A stretch of DNA of 64,000 nucleotides from contig NZ_CP047023.1 in assembly GCF_009796765.1 (NCBI RefSeq), positions 2,277,501 through 2,341,500 on the forward strand, given 5' to 3'. Within the stretch, counting starts at the first letter, position 1, and every line of letters begins with the position of its first letter. The translations under genes and the position numbers were made by a program. This DNA comes from Paraglaciecola sp. L3A3 (GTDB lineage: Bacteria > Pseudomonadota > Gammaproteobacteria > Enterobacterales > Alteromonadaceae). A model generated the notes under the pieces. The model was not told the DNA's origin, did no database searches, and saw only the letters and a program-made list of their open reading frames with translations. Positions 39,420 through 49,227 of the stretch are shown here, one piece after another.

Positions 39420-40346
39420 ATGAGTAAACAAGCATGGGTTTTCCCCGGTCAGGGCTCCCAGTCTCTAGGTATGCTAAGTGAATTAGCGACTGAATACGCA
39501 ACAATTGAAAATACATTTAAAGCAGCAAGCGACGTTTTAGGTTACGACCTTTGGGATGTCGTTAATAATGATGCTGATAAGTTAAATCAAACTGAAGTGA
39601 CGCAACCTGCATTACTGGCTGCAAGCTACGCTATCTTTCAAGTATTGAAGGAAACAGGTGTTGCTTTACCTGATTATATGGCTGGACATAGTTTAGGTGA
39701 ATATTCTGCATTAGTTTGTGCTGGGGTGATTAATTTTACTGATGGGATCAAGTTAGTAGAAGCTCGCGGTCAATTTATGCAGCAAGCAGTACCTGCTGGT
39801 GTCGGCGCTATGTATGCCATTATTGGTTTAGATGATGACAAAGTAATAGCAAGTTGTCAGCAAGCGCAACAAGAGTCTCAAGAAGTTGTTGCGGCTGTGA
39901 ATTTTAACTCACCTGGTCAAGTAGTCATTGCTGGTACCAAAAGTGCAGCCGAAAAAGCTGCTGCTTTATGCAAAGAACATGGTGCGAAAAGAGCACTTCC
40001 TTTATCAGTCAGTGTACCTTCTCATTGTGCTTTGATGAAACCCGCTGCTGAGCAACTTTCTGAGTTATTAAAATCTGTGCAGTTTAATGCACCTGCTGTT
40101 CCTGTGATAAATAATGTTGATGTAGCGGCGCCTATTGACCCTGAATTGATTAAACAAGCGCTCATCGAACAATTATATAGTCCGGTTCGTTGGACTGAAA
40201 CAGTTAGTTTTTTAGCTAAAAATGATGTGCAAAAATTATTAGAAATTGGACCAGGTAAAGTATTAACTGGTCTAGTTAAGCGTATTGATAAAAGCCTTAC
40301 TGGCGAAGCAATCAATACACTTGAAGCCATTAATTCATTAAAGTAG
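39420..40346 (+). CDS. fabD: Malonyl-CoA:ACP transacylase
   Basis: A 308-residue enzyme that loads malonate onto ACP. WVFPGQGSQSLGML opens the protein, the active-site Ser is at residue 91 in GHSLGEYSALVCAG, and the second catalytic His is in VPSHCALM. Length and place in the fab cluster match E. coli. It is 29 bp downstream of fabH and 23 bp before fabG. Confidence 0.97.
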   Translation: MSKQAWVFPGQGSQSLGMLSELATEYATIENTFKAASDVLGYDLWDVVNNDADKLNQTEVTQPALLAASYAIFQVLKETGVALPDYMAGHSLGEYSALVCAGVINFTDGIKLVEARGQFMQQAVPAGVGAMYAIIGLDDDKVIASCQQAQQESQEVVAAVNFNSPGQVVIAGTKSAAEKAAALCKEHGAKRALPLSVSVPSHCALMKPAAEQLSELLKSVQFNAPAVPVINNVDVAAPIDPELIKQALIEQLYSPVRWTETVSFLAKNDVQKLLEIGPGKVLTGLVKRIDKSLTGEAINTLEAINSLK

Positions 40347-40369
40347 TAAACGTTTTATAGAGAGATTAT

Positions 40370-41107
40370 ATGTCAAATTTAAATGGCAGCATTGCTTTGG
40401 TTACTGGAGCAAGTAGAGGAATAGGTCGTGCTATCGCTGAGCGTTTAGCAGCCGACGGTGCTACTGTAATTGGCACCGCAACATCTGAAAATGGTGCGCA
40501 AGCTATTAGTGATTATTTGCAAGCAAGTGGTGAAGGTAAAGTGCTAAATGTGTCTGATGCTGATTCTATGCAAGCGCTTATCAGTGAAATCACTGAAAAA
40601 TACGGTGCAATCGACATTTTAGTTAATAACGCCGGTATTACTCGTGACAACTTGTTGATGCGAATGAAAGATGATGAATGGCAAGACATCATGGATACTA
40701 ACCTAACCTCTATTTTTAAAATGTCTAAAGCAGTATTACGTGGCATGATGAAGAAACGTAAAGGACGTATTATTAATGTTGGCTCAGTAGTGGGCAGTAC
40801 AGGTAATGCTGGACAAGCAAATTATGCTGCAGCAAAAGCTGGTGTGATTGGTTTTAGTAAATCGATGGCACGTGAAGTGGCGTCGAGAGGAATTACTGTT
40901 AATGTAGTGGCCCCTGGTTTTATTGATACTGATATGACTAAATCATTAACTGATGAACAAAAAGCCAGTATCTTTAAAGATATTCCAGCTAATCGTTTGG
41001 GAGATCCTAAAGAAATAGCCGCAACTGTTGGATTTTTAGCCAGTGATAGTGCTGCTTACATCACAGGTGAAACTATTCATGTTAATGGTGGCATGCATAT
41101 GGGATAA
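40370..41107 (+). CDS. fabG: 3-oxoacyl-ACP reductase
   Basis: A 245-residue NADPH-dependent short-chain dehydrogenase. The cofactor motif is [19 protein letters not shown] is in [12 protein letters not shown], and the catalytic Tyr and Lys are in [16 protein letters not shown]; the C-terminus is [14 protein letters not shown]. It catalyses the first reduction of fatty-acid elongation. A seven-base hairpin (TAATCCG/CGGATTA, 41105-41123) begins over its stop codon and may attenuate transcription into acpP. Confidence 0.97.
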   Translation: MSNLNGSIALVTGASRGIGRAIAERLAADGATVIGTATSENGAQAISDYLQASGEGKVLNVSDADSMQALISEITEKYGAIDILVNNAGITRDNLLMRMKDDEWQDIMDTNLTSIFKMSKAVLRGMMKKRKGRIINVGSVVGSTGNAGQANYAAAKAGVIGFSKSMAREVASRGITVNVVAPGFIDTDMTKSLTDEQKASIFKDIPANRLGDPKEIAATVGFLASDSAAYITGETIHVNGGMHMG

Positions 41108-41215
41108 TCCGTTAAGCGGATTATATAAGTCACTTTTAGTGATAAATAACCATAAGCGAACCAATTTTTATTAACCGGTGGGTGGTAAGACCAGATAAAA
41201 AGTTGTGAGACTTGC

Positions 41216-41244
41216 TTGCAAGGCCACACTTTGCTGAATACACT
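41216..41244 (+). promoter_or_regulatory. Putative own promoter of acpP
   Basis: TTGCAA (41216-41221), a 17-base spacer and TACACT (41239-41244), then ACCCGC. It would start transcription about 38 bases before the acpP ATG, consistent with the high demand for ACP compared with the rest of the operon. Confidence 0.55.
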
Positions 41245-41288
41245 ACCCGCAAATTTATATCTAGCTACGTTGAAGGATAACTAGAATC

Positions 41289-41528
41289 ATGAGCAACATC
41301 GAAGAACGCGTTAAAAAAATCATTATCGAACAATTAGGTGTAAAAGAAGAAGAAGTTAAATCTGAAGCTTCTTTCGTTGACGACCTAGGTGCAGATTCTC
41401 TAGACACTGTTGAATTAGTAATGGCTCTTGAAGAAGAGTTTGATACTGAGATCCCAGATGAAGAAGCAGAGAAAATTACTACTGTTCAGTCTGCAATAGA
41501 TTACGTTAACGCTAATAAAGACGCGTAA
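41289..41528 (+). CDS. acpP: Acyl carrier protein
   Basis: A 79-residue acidic four-helix protein. The phosphopantetheine attachment Ser is residue 37 in [20 protein letters not shown]. It carries acyl intermediates in fatty-acid, lipid A and lipoyl synthesis. It is preceded by a 181-bp gap with its own likely promoter and followed by a terminator, so it can be expressed separately from its neighbours. Confidence 0.98.
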   Translation: MSNIEERVKKIIIEQLGVKEEEVKSEASFVDDLGADSLDTVELVMALEEEFDTEIPDEEAEKITTVQSAIDYVNANKDA

Positions 41529-41537
41529 ACATATCTT

Positions 41538-41566
41538 AAACGGCTCTTCCTGAGCCGTTTTTTTTC
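41538..41566 (+). terminator. Rho-independent terminator of acpP
   Basis: Stem AAACGGCTC/GAGCCGTTT with loop TTCCT followed by a run of T. It separates acpP from fabF. Confidence 0.88.
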
Positions 41567-41598
41567 ATCAAATTTATATTCTATAATCGGAGTCCAAT

Positions 41599-42837
41599 GT
41601 GTCCAAACGTCGCGTTGTTGTGACTGGTCTTGGCATGCTTTCTCCCGTTGGCAACGATGTTAATTCTTCTTGGAAGAACATCTTAGCTGGAAAAAGCGGT
41701 ATAGCACCAATTACTTCTTTTGATTCAAGTGCCTTTTCTACTCAGTTTGCAGGTGAAGTTAAAAGCTTCGATGTTGAACAATATATTCCTAAAAAAGAAA
41801 CTAAAAAAATGGATAGATTTATCCAACTTGGTATTGCTGCTGGCAAACAAGCTTTAGTGGATTCTGGATTAAAAATAACAGAAGAAAATGCAGCAAGAGT
41901 CGGTGTTGCCATTGGTTCAGGTATTGGTGGCCTAGGTTTAATTCAAGAAAACCACAGCCGTATGCTCGAATCAGGTCCCAGAAAAATATCCCCATTTTTT
42001 GTACCCGCCACAATCACAAATATGATTTCTGGTTTCTTTTCTATCTTTGAAGGATTGAAAGGACCGAATATTAATGTTGTCACGGCCTGTACTACAGGTG
42101 TACATAACATTGGAATTGCAGCACGTACGATTGCCTATGGTGATGCTGATGCCATGATTGCCGGTGGTGCTGAATCTACAGTTTGTGAATTAGGGATTGG
42201 TGGTTTTGCTGCTGCCCGTGCTTTATCTACTCGTAATGACTCACCTGAAACAGCAAGTCGTCCATGGGATGCTGACCGTGATGGTTTTGTATTAGGTGAA
42301 GGCGCTGGTGTTATCATGTTGGAAGAATACGAGTCTGCTGTTGCACGTGGCGCAACTATTTATGCTGAGCTAGTCGGTTTTGGTATGAGTGGTGATGCAT
42401 ATCATATGACTTCTCCTCCTAAAGATGGGGAAGGTGCTGCCGCTGCGATGGAAAATTCTATAAATGACGCTGGAATAGCTGCTTCTCATATTGGCTATGT
42501 CAATGCCCATGGCACCTCGACACCAGCGGGTGATGTTGCTGAAGTTGCTGCACTAAAACGTGTTTTTGCTGACCATGCCTATGATCTTCTTGTTAGTTCA
42601 ACAAAATCCATGACCGGACATTTATTAGGTGCTGCTGGCTCAGTTGAAGCTATTTTCACTATATTGGCTCTAAGAGATCAAATTGCACCTCCGACTATCA
42701 ATTTAGATAATCCTGGTGAAGGTTGCGATCTAGACTTTGTCGCTCATAAAGCGAAAGAAAAACAGATGGAATATGCATTGTGTAACTCTTTTGGTTTTGG
42801 TGGAACGAACGGCTCACTATTATTTAAGAAAGCCTAA
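41599..42837 (+). CDS. fabF: Beta-ketoacyl-ACP synthase II
   Basis: A 412-residue elongating condensing enzyme, the one that adjusts unsaturated fatty acids with temperature in gammaproteobacteria. Catalytic Cys164 is in [13 protein letters not shown], and the His residues are in [13 protein letters not shown] and [12 protein letters not shown]. The start is GTG with CGGAGT upstream ([19 protein letters not shown]). Length matches E. coli (413). Confidence 0.97.
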   Translation: MSKRRVVVTGLGMLSPVGNDVNSSWKNILAGKSGIAPITSFDSSAFSTQFAGEVKSFDVEQYIPKKETKKMDRFIQLGIAAGKQALVDSGLKITEENAARVGVAIGSGIGGLGLIQENHSRMLESGPRKISPFFVPATITNMISGFFSIFEGLKGPNINVVTACTTGVHNIGIAARTIAYGDADAMIAGGAESTVCELGIGGFAAARALSTRNDSPETASRPWDADRDGFVLGEGAGVIMLEEYESAVARGATIYAELVGFGMSGDAYHMTSPPKDGEGAAAAMENSINDAGIAASHIGYVNAHGTSTPAGDVAEVAALKRVFADHAYDLLVSSTKSMTGHLLGAAGSVEAIFTILALRDQIAPPTINLDNPGEGCDLDFVAHKAKEKQMEYALCNSFGFGGTNGSLLFKKA

Positions 42838-42895
42838 GTTAACCTTTTCTAGTCGTTAAGCATGATTGGTATTCATGCAAAAATATGCAATATTA

Positions 42896-42921
42896 GGACT
42901 CGGATTTATCCGAGTCTTTTT
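42896..42921 (+). terminator. Terminator between fabF and pabC
   Basis: Stem GACTCGG/CCGAGTC (42897-42916) with loop ATTTAT followed by TTTTT. It stands 22 bases before the pabC start, so pabC-mltG-tmk-holB-tatD rely on read-through or their own promoter. Confidence 0.85.
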
Positions 42922-42943
42922 GATTTTAATGGGTGATTGTAAA

Positions 42944-43801
42944 ATGATCGTAAATGGTCAGTATCAAACTGAAATAGCCATCGCTGATAGAGGATTACAA
43001 TATGGAGATGGTTGTTTTACTACCATTGCATATCGTCATGGTTGTTTAGAATTTTATGATGCCCACATACAACGTTTAAAAAAAGCCTGTCGAATTTTAT
43101 ATATAGATTTTACAGCTTGGGCTAAGTTGACTCAGTCAATTAAAGACTCTCTAAATGATGTCAGCTCAGAAGTTAACGCCTTAGTCATAAAAATTATTAT
43201 TACCAGAGGAGAAGGTGGACGAGGTTACTCTCCTGCGGGATCTAATAATGCTAACTTTATCATTACTCATCATCCATACCCTGAATTTTATAGTCAATGG
43301 AAAAATACTGGGCTCCCTTTAACTGTGAGTCCTATCTTATTGGCAAAACAACCCATATTAGCTGGCATAAAACATCTCAATCGACTTGAACAGGTATTGG
43401 TCAAAAAAGCGTTATTATCTACATCATTCGACGATGCCTTAGTTTGTGATACTGATGGGGTTATCATTGAAAGTTCCATGGCTAATATTTTTTGGAAAGA
43501 AAATCATCAATGGTATACCCCTAATTTATCAGGTTCTGGGGTAGAAGGTGTAATGCGCAATCAAGTATTAGCCGTATTACATGATAACGATATAGAGGTT
43601 AATATTGTTAGCCAAAGACCGAGCGACTTACTTAATATTGAAGAAATGTTTATCTGTAATTGTTTAATGGGATTGGTACCCGTTTCTTGCTTATATAATC
43701 CATGTTCAGATAAACAAATTAACGTTCCGAAGGTACAACAAACACGTTTATTTCAGTCATGGATAGACAAACACCGCACTGAACAAGGATTGTATATTTA
43801 A
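42944..43801 (+). CDS. pabC: Aminodeoxychorismate lyase
   Basis: A 285-residue PLP enzyme of the class IV aminotransferase fold that makes 4-aminobenzoate for folate. Visible are IADRGLQYGDGCFTTIAYRH, the PLP Lys region AGIKHLNRLEQVLVKKA and the active-site EEMFICNCLMGLVPV. I start at 42944 (MIVNGQYQTE) because GGGTGA is seven bases upstream and it matches the family N-terminus; the longer frame would begin inside a terminator. The stop overlaps the mltG start by one base. Confidence 0.92.
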   Translation: MIVNGQYQTEIAIADRGLQYGDGCFTTIAYRHGCLEFYDAHIQRLKKACRILYIDFTAWAKLTQSIKDSLNDVSSEVNALVIKIIITRGEGGRGYSPAGSNNANFIITHHPYPEFYSQWKNTGLPLTVSPILLAKQPILAGIKHLNRLEQVLVKKALLSTSFDDALVCDTDGVIIESSMANIFWKENHQWYTPNLSGSGVEGVMRNQVLAVLHDNDIEVNIVSQRPSDLLNIEEMFICNCLMGLVPVSCLYNPCSDKQINVPKVQQTRLFQSWIDKHRTEQGLYI

Positions 43802-44805
43802 TGAAATTTTATAACATAATTAAATATTTATTCATTTTAATGTTGTTACTAGGTATAGGGGGGCTTTCGGTTGCCTATTATTTTGAACAACAGATACATA
43901 AAGCAGTTAATCTAGAAACAGCCACACTGTTTGAAGTGAAATCTGGTCAATCATCTAAGCAAGTGCTTAATAAACTAAAAACTATGGATATCTTGACTGA
44001 CAATATTGGCCTACAAGTGCGTTTAAAACTACAGCCTGAATTGGCAAATATTAAAGCGGGCACCTATCAATTATTGCCGAGTATGACTGCACTAGAAGCA
44101 CTTCAGCTGTTTGTTAGCGGTAAAGAAACGCAATTTTCTATTAGTTTAGTAGAAGGACTTCGTTGGCAAGATTGGTTAGTGAGTATAAAACAAAATTCTA
44201 GATTAGCTGACAAAGAATATATTGATAACCAAGTTCAAGGATTTATCCAAAGTATTGAATATAACTCTCTTGAGGGATTGTTATTACCTGATACTTATAG
44301 TTTTACGGCACAAACTGCTGCAATTGACTTGGTAAAAAGAGCCTATCAACAAATGCAAGTTTATTTACAACAGGCATGGTTTACTCGTGATTTAGATTTA
44401 CCTTACGAAACACCTTATGACGCTCTGATCATGGCCTCGATTATTGAAAAAGAAACTGGGGTAGCTGCTGAACGACCGAGAATTGCCGGTGTATTTGTTA
44501 ATCGATTAAAATTAAATATGCGCCTACAAACTGATCCAACTGTTATTTATGGTATGGGCCATGATTTTGATGGTGATATTCGTCGTAAAGATTTGAAAAC
44601 TGCGACTCCTTATAATACCTATGTCATAAAAGGTTTACCGCCCACTCCTATTGCTATGCCGAGTAAGTTAGCCATAGATGCCGCATTAAATCCTTTATCT
44701 ACAGATGAGTTGTATTTTGTATCGAAGGGTGATGGAAGTCATCAATTTTCAGTGACATTGCAAGAACATAACCTTGCAGTACGCAAGTATCAATTAAATA
44801 AGTAA
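43801..44805 (+). CDS. mltG: Endolytic murein transglycosylase MltG
   Basis: A 334-residue inner-membrane enzyme that cuts nascent peptidoglycan and so ends glycan-strand growth. It has one N-terminal transmembrane helix (~8-28), a LysM-like region ([20 protein letters not shown]) and the YceG-like domain with ASIIEKETG around Glu216, the catalytic residue, and [13 protein letters not shown]. Its ATG overlaps the pabC stop (TAATG), so the two are coupled. Confidence 0.93.
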   Translation: MKFYNIIKYLFILMLLLGIGGLSVAYYFEQQIHKAVNLETATLFEVKSGQSSKQVLNKLKTMDILTDNIGLQVRLKLQPELANIKAGTYQLLPSMTALEALQLFVSGKETQFSISLVEGLRWQDWLVSIKQNSRLADKEYIDNQVQGFIQSIEYNSLEGLLLPDTYSFTAQTAAIDLVKRAYQQMQVYLQQAWFTRDLDLPYETPYDALIMASIIEKETGVAAERPRIAGVFVNRLKLNMRLQTDPTVIYGMGHDFDGDIRRKDLKTATPYNTYVIKGLPPTPIAMPSKLAIDAALNPLSTDELYFVSKGDGSHQFSVTLQEHNLAVRKYQLNK

Positions 44806-44816
44806 GAGAGAAAATT

Positions 44817-45446
44817 TTGCAGGCTAAAGGCAAGTTTATTGTAATTGAAGGATTAGAAGGTGCTGGTAAAAGTACCGCAGTGTCTATTATTAGTAACGCT
44901 ATAAAATCAGCAGGGCATAATCTTGCGAATACACGGGAACCAGGTGGTACAGCAATGGCAGAAGCCATTCGCGAATGTGTAAAAAGTGATTGGCCTAACG
45001 AAAAAGTCACAATAGAAGCTGAGCTGTTATTAATGTACGCCGCCAGAGCACAGTTAGTACAAAATGTTATTTTACCGAATTTACAACAAGGAAACTGGGT
45101 GCTAGGTGACAGACATGATATGTCATCGAGAGCATACCAAGGTGGCGGTAGAGGCATTAATAACGAAATGATTGAATCATTACGACGCATTACTTTAAAT
45201 GGATTTGAGCCTGACTTTACCTTGTATTTAGATGTAGATCCTAAAGAGGGATTAAAACGGGCTAAAGGACGAGGGGAGCTAGATAGAATAGAACAAGAAG
45301 ATCTGAGCTTCTTTGAACGTACCCGAACTGAATATTTAGCGATTGCCGCAGAAGATAAAAATTGTGTGGTGATTAATACCATGCAAACATTAGAAAAAGT
45401 GCATCAAGACATTAGATTAGCAATCAAACAATTTTTGGAGCAATAA
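44817..45446 (+). CDS. tmk: Thymidylate kinase
   Basis: A 209-residue kinase that makes dTDP. The P-loop is [13 protein letters not shown], the DRH motif is [17 protein letters not shown], and the lid region is [17 protein letters not shown]. The start is TTG at 44817 with GAGAG upstream; no ATG lies near enough. Order mltG-tmk-holB-tatD matches E. coli. Confidence 0.94.
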   Translation: MQAKGKFIVIEGLEGAGKSTAVSIISNAIKSAGHNLANTREPGGTAMAEAIRECVKSDWPNEKVTIEAELLLMYAARAQLVQNVILPNLQQGNWVLGDRHDMSSRAYQGGGRGINNEMIESLRRITLNGFEPDFTLYLDVDPKEGLKRAKGRGELDRIEQEDLSFFERTRTEYLAIAAEDKNCVVINTMQTLEKVHQDIRLAIKQFLEQ

Positions 45447-46346
45447 GTGTATCCTTGGCTTAGCAAAACGTTTTTGCAACTAAGTGAAAGAATTGCAGGT
45501 AAAAAATTACACCATGCCATTCTGGTTCAAGGCCCTTCTGGTTTAGGTAAAACAAAATTTGTGCTGAATTTAGCCGAGCTATTACTTTGTGCCAATCCGC
45601 AACTCGATAAAACATGTGGAACTTGTCAGTCATGTCGCTTGAATGCAGCATCTACCCATCCTGATTTACACCAAGTAGAATCAGAAAAACAGATAGGTGT
45701 AGATTTAATCAGGGATGCAATTAAAAAATTAGTTGGTTCAGCGCAGATGTCTGGCGTAAAAGTGCTGATTATTCATCATGCTGATACTATGACTGAGTCA
45801 AGTGCTAACGCTTTATTAAAAACTTTAGAGGAGCCTACCTCTAGTACTTTTATATTGTTAACCACAGCTAAACCTGAGCGAATTTTACCCACCATTAAAA
45901 GCCGATGTGAAAAATTGATTTTACCCAGCCCTGATTTTAATACTTCAATTAACTGGGTTCGTACTCAATATGCGGGGGCAATAGATCCTCAATTTGCTAA
46001 ATTGTTTGCTGCTAGACCTTTAGCTTTATTAGATGAATTACAGCAAGAACAAAAATTTACTTTTGAGTTGTTCAAACAGGGAATTGTTGAGTTAACAAGT
46101 GGCCACAAAAGTGCTACTAGCTTGGCGATTGAGTGGCAAGAACATACTGATAAAGTGATTAAGTGGAGTCAATTTTGGGTGAGAGAACAAGTGAGTTTAG
46201 TCAATAATCATACTGTAGTCGTTAATCTCTATGCGGTTGAAAAAAAGGCAACCAAGATATCTCAACAACTTAGAAATCCAGGTGTTAATAAAATACTACA
46301 ACTCGCAGGCTTGTTAACTGCGATATCTCTCATCCCATCATATTAA
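45447..46346 (+). CDS. holB: DNA polymerase III delta-prime subunit
   Basis: A 299-residue clamp-loader subunit. It has a Walker-type GPSGLGKTK and the zinc-binding cysteines CGTCQSC in the AAA+ domain, then ANALLKTLEEPTSSTFILLT, the conserved sensor region. The start is GTG, 0 bases after the tmk stop codon, so translation is probably coupled. Confidence 0.93.
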   Translation: MYPWLSKTFLQLSERIAGKKLHHAILVQGPSGLGKTKFVLNLAELLLCANPQLDKTCGTCQSCRLNAASTHPDLHQVESEKQIGVDLIRDAIKKLVGSAQMSGVKVLIIHHADTMTESSANALLKTLEEPTSSTFILLTTAKPERILPTIKSRCEKLILPSPDFNTSINWVRTQYAGAIDPQFAKLFAARPLALLDELQQEQKFTFELFKQGIVELTSGHKSATSLAIEWQEHTDKVIKWSQFWVREQVSLVNNHTVVVNLYAVEKKATKISQQLRNPGVNKILQLAGLLTAISLIPSY

Positions 46347-46368
46347 TAAGCGAAAGGAGTTTTTAAAG

Positions 46369-47133
46369 GTGTTTGTAGATTCACATTGCCATTTGGACAG
46401 ATTAGATAAAAGCCCAGAAGAATTGGCAGAAGTTATTAAGTTTGCCAAAAATCGAGGAGTAGAACATTTTTTGTGCGTGTCTGTTTCAGTTAAAGATTAC
46501 CCAAAAATGCGTGAAACCGTTCAGCATTTTGATGAAGTATCTGTTTCTTGTGGTGTACATCCTTTGCACCAAGAAGATGCTTGCAGTTATGCAGAGCTTT
46601 TGGCCATGGCAGACAGCCCAGAAGTGGTGGCTATTGGAGAGACAGGGTTAGACTATTTTTATAGTGCTGAAACGAAAGAAGTACAACTAACATCATTTAT
46701 TGATCATATTAAAGTGGCCAATCAACTGAAAAAACCATTAATTATTCATACTCGTGATGCCCGTCAAGATACCATTGAATTATTAAAGCAATATAAAGCA
46801 CCTGAAACGAAAGGTGTGTTACATTGTTTTACTGAAGATTTGGCTATGGCGCAATCAGCAATCGAATTAGGTTTCTATATTTCAATTTCAGGTATAGTGA
46901 CTTTTAAGACGGCGACGGAACTACAAGAGGTAGTAAAACAAATCCCATTAGATAAACTGCTTATTGAAACTGATTCGCCTTGGTTAGCGCCGGTTCCTTA
47001 CCGAGGAAAGAAAAATCAGCCTGGCTATGTTCGTGAAGTGGCAGAATTCATTGCTCAGTTAAAAGGTATTAGTCTGGCTGAATTAGCTCAGGTCACCACT
47101 CAGAATTTTTATGATTTATTTGATGTTAAGTAA
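46369..47133 (+). CDS. TatD-family metal-dependent hydrolase (YcfH type)
   Basis: A 254-residue TIM-barrel phosphodiesterase/DNase. The metal ligands are in FVDSHCHLDRL, AIGETGLDYFY, IIHTRDARQD, VLHCFTEDL and IETDSPWLAPVPYRG. The start is GTG at 46369 with AAAGGAGT eleven bases upstream. It is the last gene of the operon and matches ycfH in E. coli by position. In other bacteria this family takes part in 3'-5' DNA trimming and repair. Confidence 0.92.
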   Translation: MFVDSHCHLDRLDKSPEELAEVIKFAKNRGVEHFLCVSVSVKDYPKMRETVQHFDEVSVSCGVHPLHQEDACSYAELLAMADSPEVVAIGETGLDYFYSAETKEVQLTSFIDHIKVANQLKKPLIIHTRDARQDTIELLKQYKAPETKGVLHCFTEDLAMAQSAIELGFYISISGIVTFKTATELQEVVKQIPLDKLLIETDSPWLAPVPYRGKKNQPGYVREVAEFIAQLKGISLAELAQVTTQNFYDLFDVK

Positions 47134-47335
47134 ATGATTTTATTTGTAAAACCTCTTAACTGTTTGTTAATGTTAGGCAAAGTAAGCAATCTAATATAAA
47201 GTATCGCTTATTAAATTTAGTGAGTCTCTTACGTAACTTAACATCTTGTATATGAAGTACTTAGATCTAACTCTGTAAACACAGATGTTTAGCTTTAGTG
47301 AAATGAAAATAATATTACGGAATAAAGGTTAATTA

Positions 47336-48649
47336 GTGATAGAAAATAGTTACTTCCCTTCAAAAGAAGATGCCCTTGCTCAACTTGAACTATTAACCAA
47401 TGGTGTAATTGGACGTTCTAAAAATCAGCAAAAATTGCTCGAATATTTATTGAATCGAGAATTGCCTGTAATCGAAGGAAACTCCACCGATTATAATGCG
47501 CCAAAAGAAATAGAAATTGCTGTTGATGTCTTTGGTAAAAGTGAAGATTTTAATCCCGCCGAAGATTCAACCGTAAGAGTTAATATTTCAAATTTGCGTA
47601 AAAAATTAGAAAATTTTTATCTGCAAGAAGGCAGTAGTGAAAAATTCTATATCTCTATTCCCGTGGGAGCCTACCGTTTATCTTTTAAGAAAAATAAGGA
47701 TATTGTTCCTTCGCCTTCAATAGTATCTGCTGAGCCGAACATGGCAGCTGAACAACAAGTTGATAATAAGTCGAATAAAATTCTGTTAGTTGCAGGATTA
47801 CTTTGTATCTCTGTGATAATCAATTTGTTTGCTGTGTTTTATTGGTTTGATACTGAACTTGAAGCAGAAAAAGTCATAGTCAAAAGGCATAATGTTTGGT
47901 CTGAACTAGAAGCTTCAGAGAAGCCAGTTATGATAGTGTTAGGGGATATATATAACTTTTCTGAGTTCAATAAAGAACTGAATAGACGCAGGACTGTGCT
48001 AGACCCTAATATCAACTCAGATGAAGAACTTAAACAATATCTGCAACAATATCCTGAACATCCCAATGCCACATTTGGTTATCGGCAAAAGTTAGTAACC
48101 AAAGGTAGCAGCATTGCTTTAAAAAATGTTTTTAATATACTCGATAGTAAAAAACGCGTTAATTATCGGATCGCGTCAGAAATTAGTGCCTATCACTTAA
48201 GGTCTTTTGATATTATTTATCTAGGCCCATTGAATGCAATGGGTATTTTAGAGGAGTACTTTAAAGGTTCGCATTTTAAAATTGATAAACATAATTTAGT
48301 GTTAACAAATGCCGATTCCTCAAAAACTTACTCGTCTCCGGACAACATTAGTGAAGGTTATACTGATTACGGATTATTCGCTAAAATGGATGGCCCCAGA
48401 GACAACTTAATTTATATTATGTCGGGATTTTCAGATCCATCTATTATGCAAGTTAGTTGGTTTATGACCAATGAAGCTGATTTGTCATCCCAAGAATTTG
48501 AAACCCAAATTAGTCAAAATAAGCTTTCTTCATACAATAATTTTGAAATGTTATTTAAAGTACCAAGCATGGATGGTATTGATATCAAACATCAAATTAT
48601 CTATGGTGGAAAAGTCGATAGCGCGGCTATCTGGACATCGGCAGAGTAG
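47336..48649 (+). CDS. Membrane-anchored protein with N-terminal regulator-like domain
   Basis: A 437-residue protein. The N-terminal ~120 residues (KLLEYLLNRELPVIEGNSTD, EIEIAVDVFGKSEDFNPAED, STVRVNISNLRKKLENFY, FYISIPVGAYRLSFKKN) resemble the winged-helix-like module found at the start of some membrane sensor and adenylate-cyclase-type proteins. One transmembrane helix at ~150-170 follows, then ~265 residues outside the membrane with no family I recognise. Start is GTG with AAAGG upstream. A one-component membrane regulator of the CadC/ToxR style is an inference. Confidence 0.6.
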   Translation: MIENSYFPSKEDALAQLELLTNGVIGRSKNQQKLLEYLLNRELPVIEGNSTDYNAPKEIEIAVDVFGKSEDFNPAEDSTVRVNISNLRKKLENFYLQEGSSEKFYISIPVGAYRLSFKKNKDIVPSPSIVSAEPNMAAEQQVDNKSNKILLVAGLLCISVIINLFAVFYWFDTELEAEKVIVKRHNVWSELEASEKPVMIVLGDIYNFSEFNKELNRRRTVLDPNINSDEELKQYLQQYPEHPNATFGYRQKLVTKGSSIALKNVFNILDSKKRVNYRIASEISAYHLRSFDIIYLGPLNAMGILEEYFKGSHFKIDKHNLVLTNADSSKTYSSPDNISEGYTDYGLFAKMDGPRDNLIYIMSGFSDPSIMQVSWFMTNEADLSSQEFETQISQNKLSSYNNFEMLFKVPSMDGIDIKHQIIYGGKVDSAAIWTSAE

Positions 48650-48668
48650 AGTACTTTCTTGGGTTCTA

Positions 48669-49145
48669 CTATTTGCCACAACATTTTTTAAACTTTTTTC
48701 CACTTGAGCATAAACAAGGATCATTTCTTTGTTGTTGGTATTTACCGCTGCCTTTTAACATAGTGCCAGTGGTGTAAAGCCACTGGTCATTTTCAAAGAT
48801 AAAATTAGATAATTCATGCATTAGATAAAGTTGCTGGCCGATTTGATAATATGCTTTAAATTCTACTTGTGCTGTTTTTTGTTTGCTAGAGTGATGTAAA
48901 ACTTGTAAAGATAACCATTCAGTATCGATTGAATCTTGTTTTAACTGTTCAATGAATAAGTCCTTCCGATTTTTTTCGGCATATGTTTTTAGAATATAAT
49001 CGTAATTTTGTAAAACATAAGCACTAAAACGAGAACGCATCAGTTTTTCGGCTGTAGGGGCTGCTTTATCTCCGTCAATGTAAGGTTGGCAGCAGGCGAT
49101 AAATGGTAAATTACTTTGACAGTGACAGGGTTGAGTTGTATTCAT
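48669..49145 (-). CDS. YchJ-type SEC-C motif protein
   Basis: A 158-residue protein with zinc-binding SEC-C motifs at both ends: CHCQSNLPFIACCQPYI near the start and RNDPCLCSSGKKFKKCCG at the C-terminus. The middle AEKLMRSRFSAYVLQNYDYI fits the YchJ family (UPF0225), of unknown function. The start at 49145 (MNTTQP) or 49154 cannot be decided because no clear ribosome site is seen. It is convergent with the preceding gene. Confidence 0.85.
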   Translation of the reverse strand: MNTTQPCHCQSNLPFIACCQPYIDGDKAAPTAEKLMRSRFSAYVLQNYDYILKTYAEKNRKDLFIEQLKQDSIDTEWLSLQVLHHSSKQKTAQVEFKAYYQIGQQLYLMHELSNFIFENDQWLYTTGTMLKGSGKYQQQRNDPCLCSSGKKFKKCCGK

Positions 49146-49227
49146 TAAAAGCATGGGTAGCTGGGTTATGCGCCCAGCCTAGATGATAAGACTGTTTTGA
49201 GTCAATAGTTTACAGTGAAATCCATAG

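Noticed and set aside
40022..40330. Open frame of 102 codons on the minus strand
   Set aside because: It is antisense to fabD and has no features of its own.
44699..45382. Open frame of 227 codons on the minus strand
   Set aside because: It lies antisense to tmk and the end of mltG, both certain genes, and its translation has no recognisable domain.
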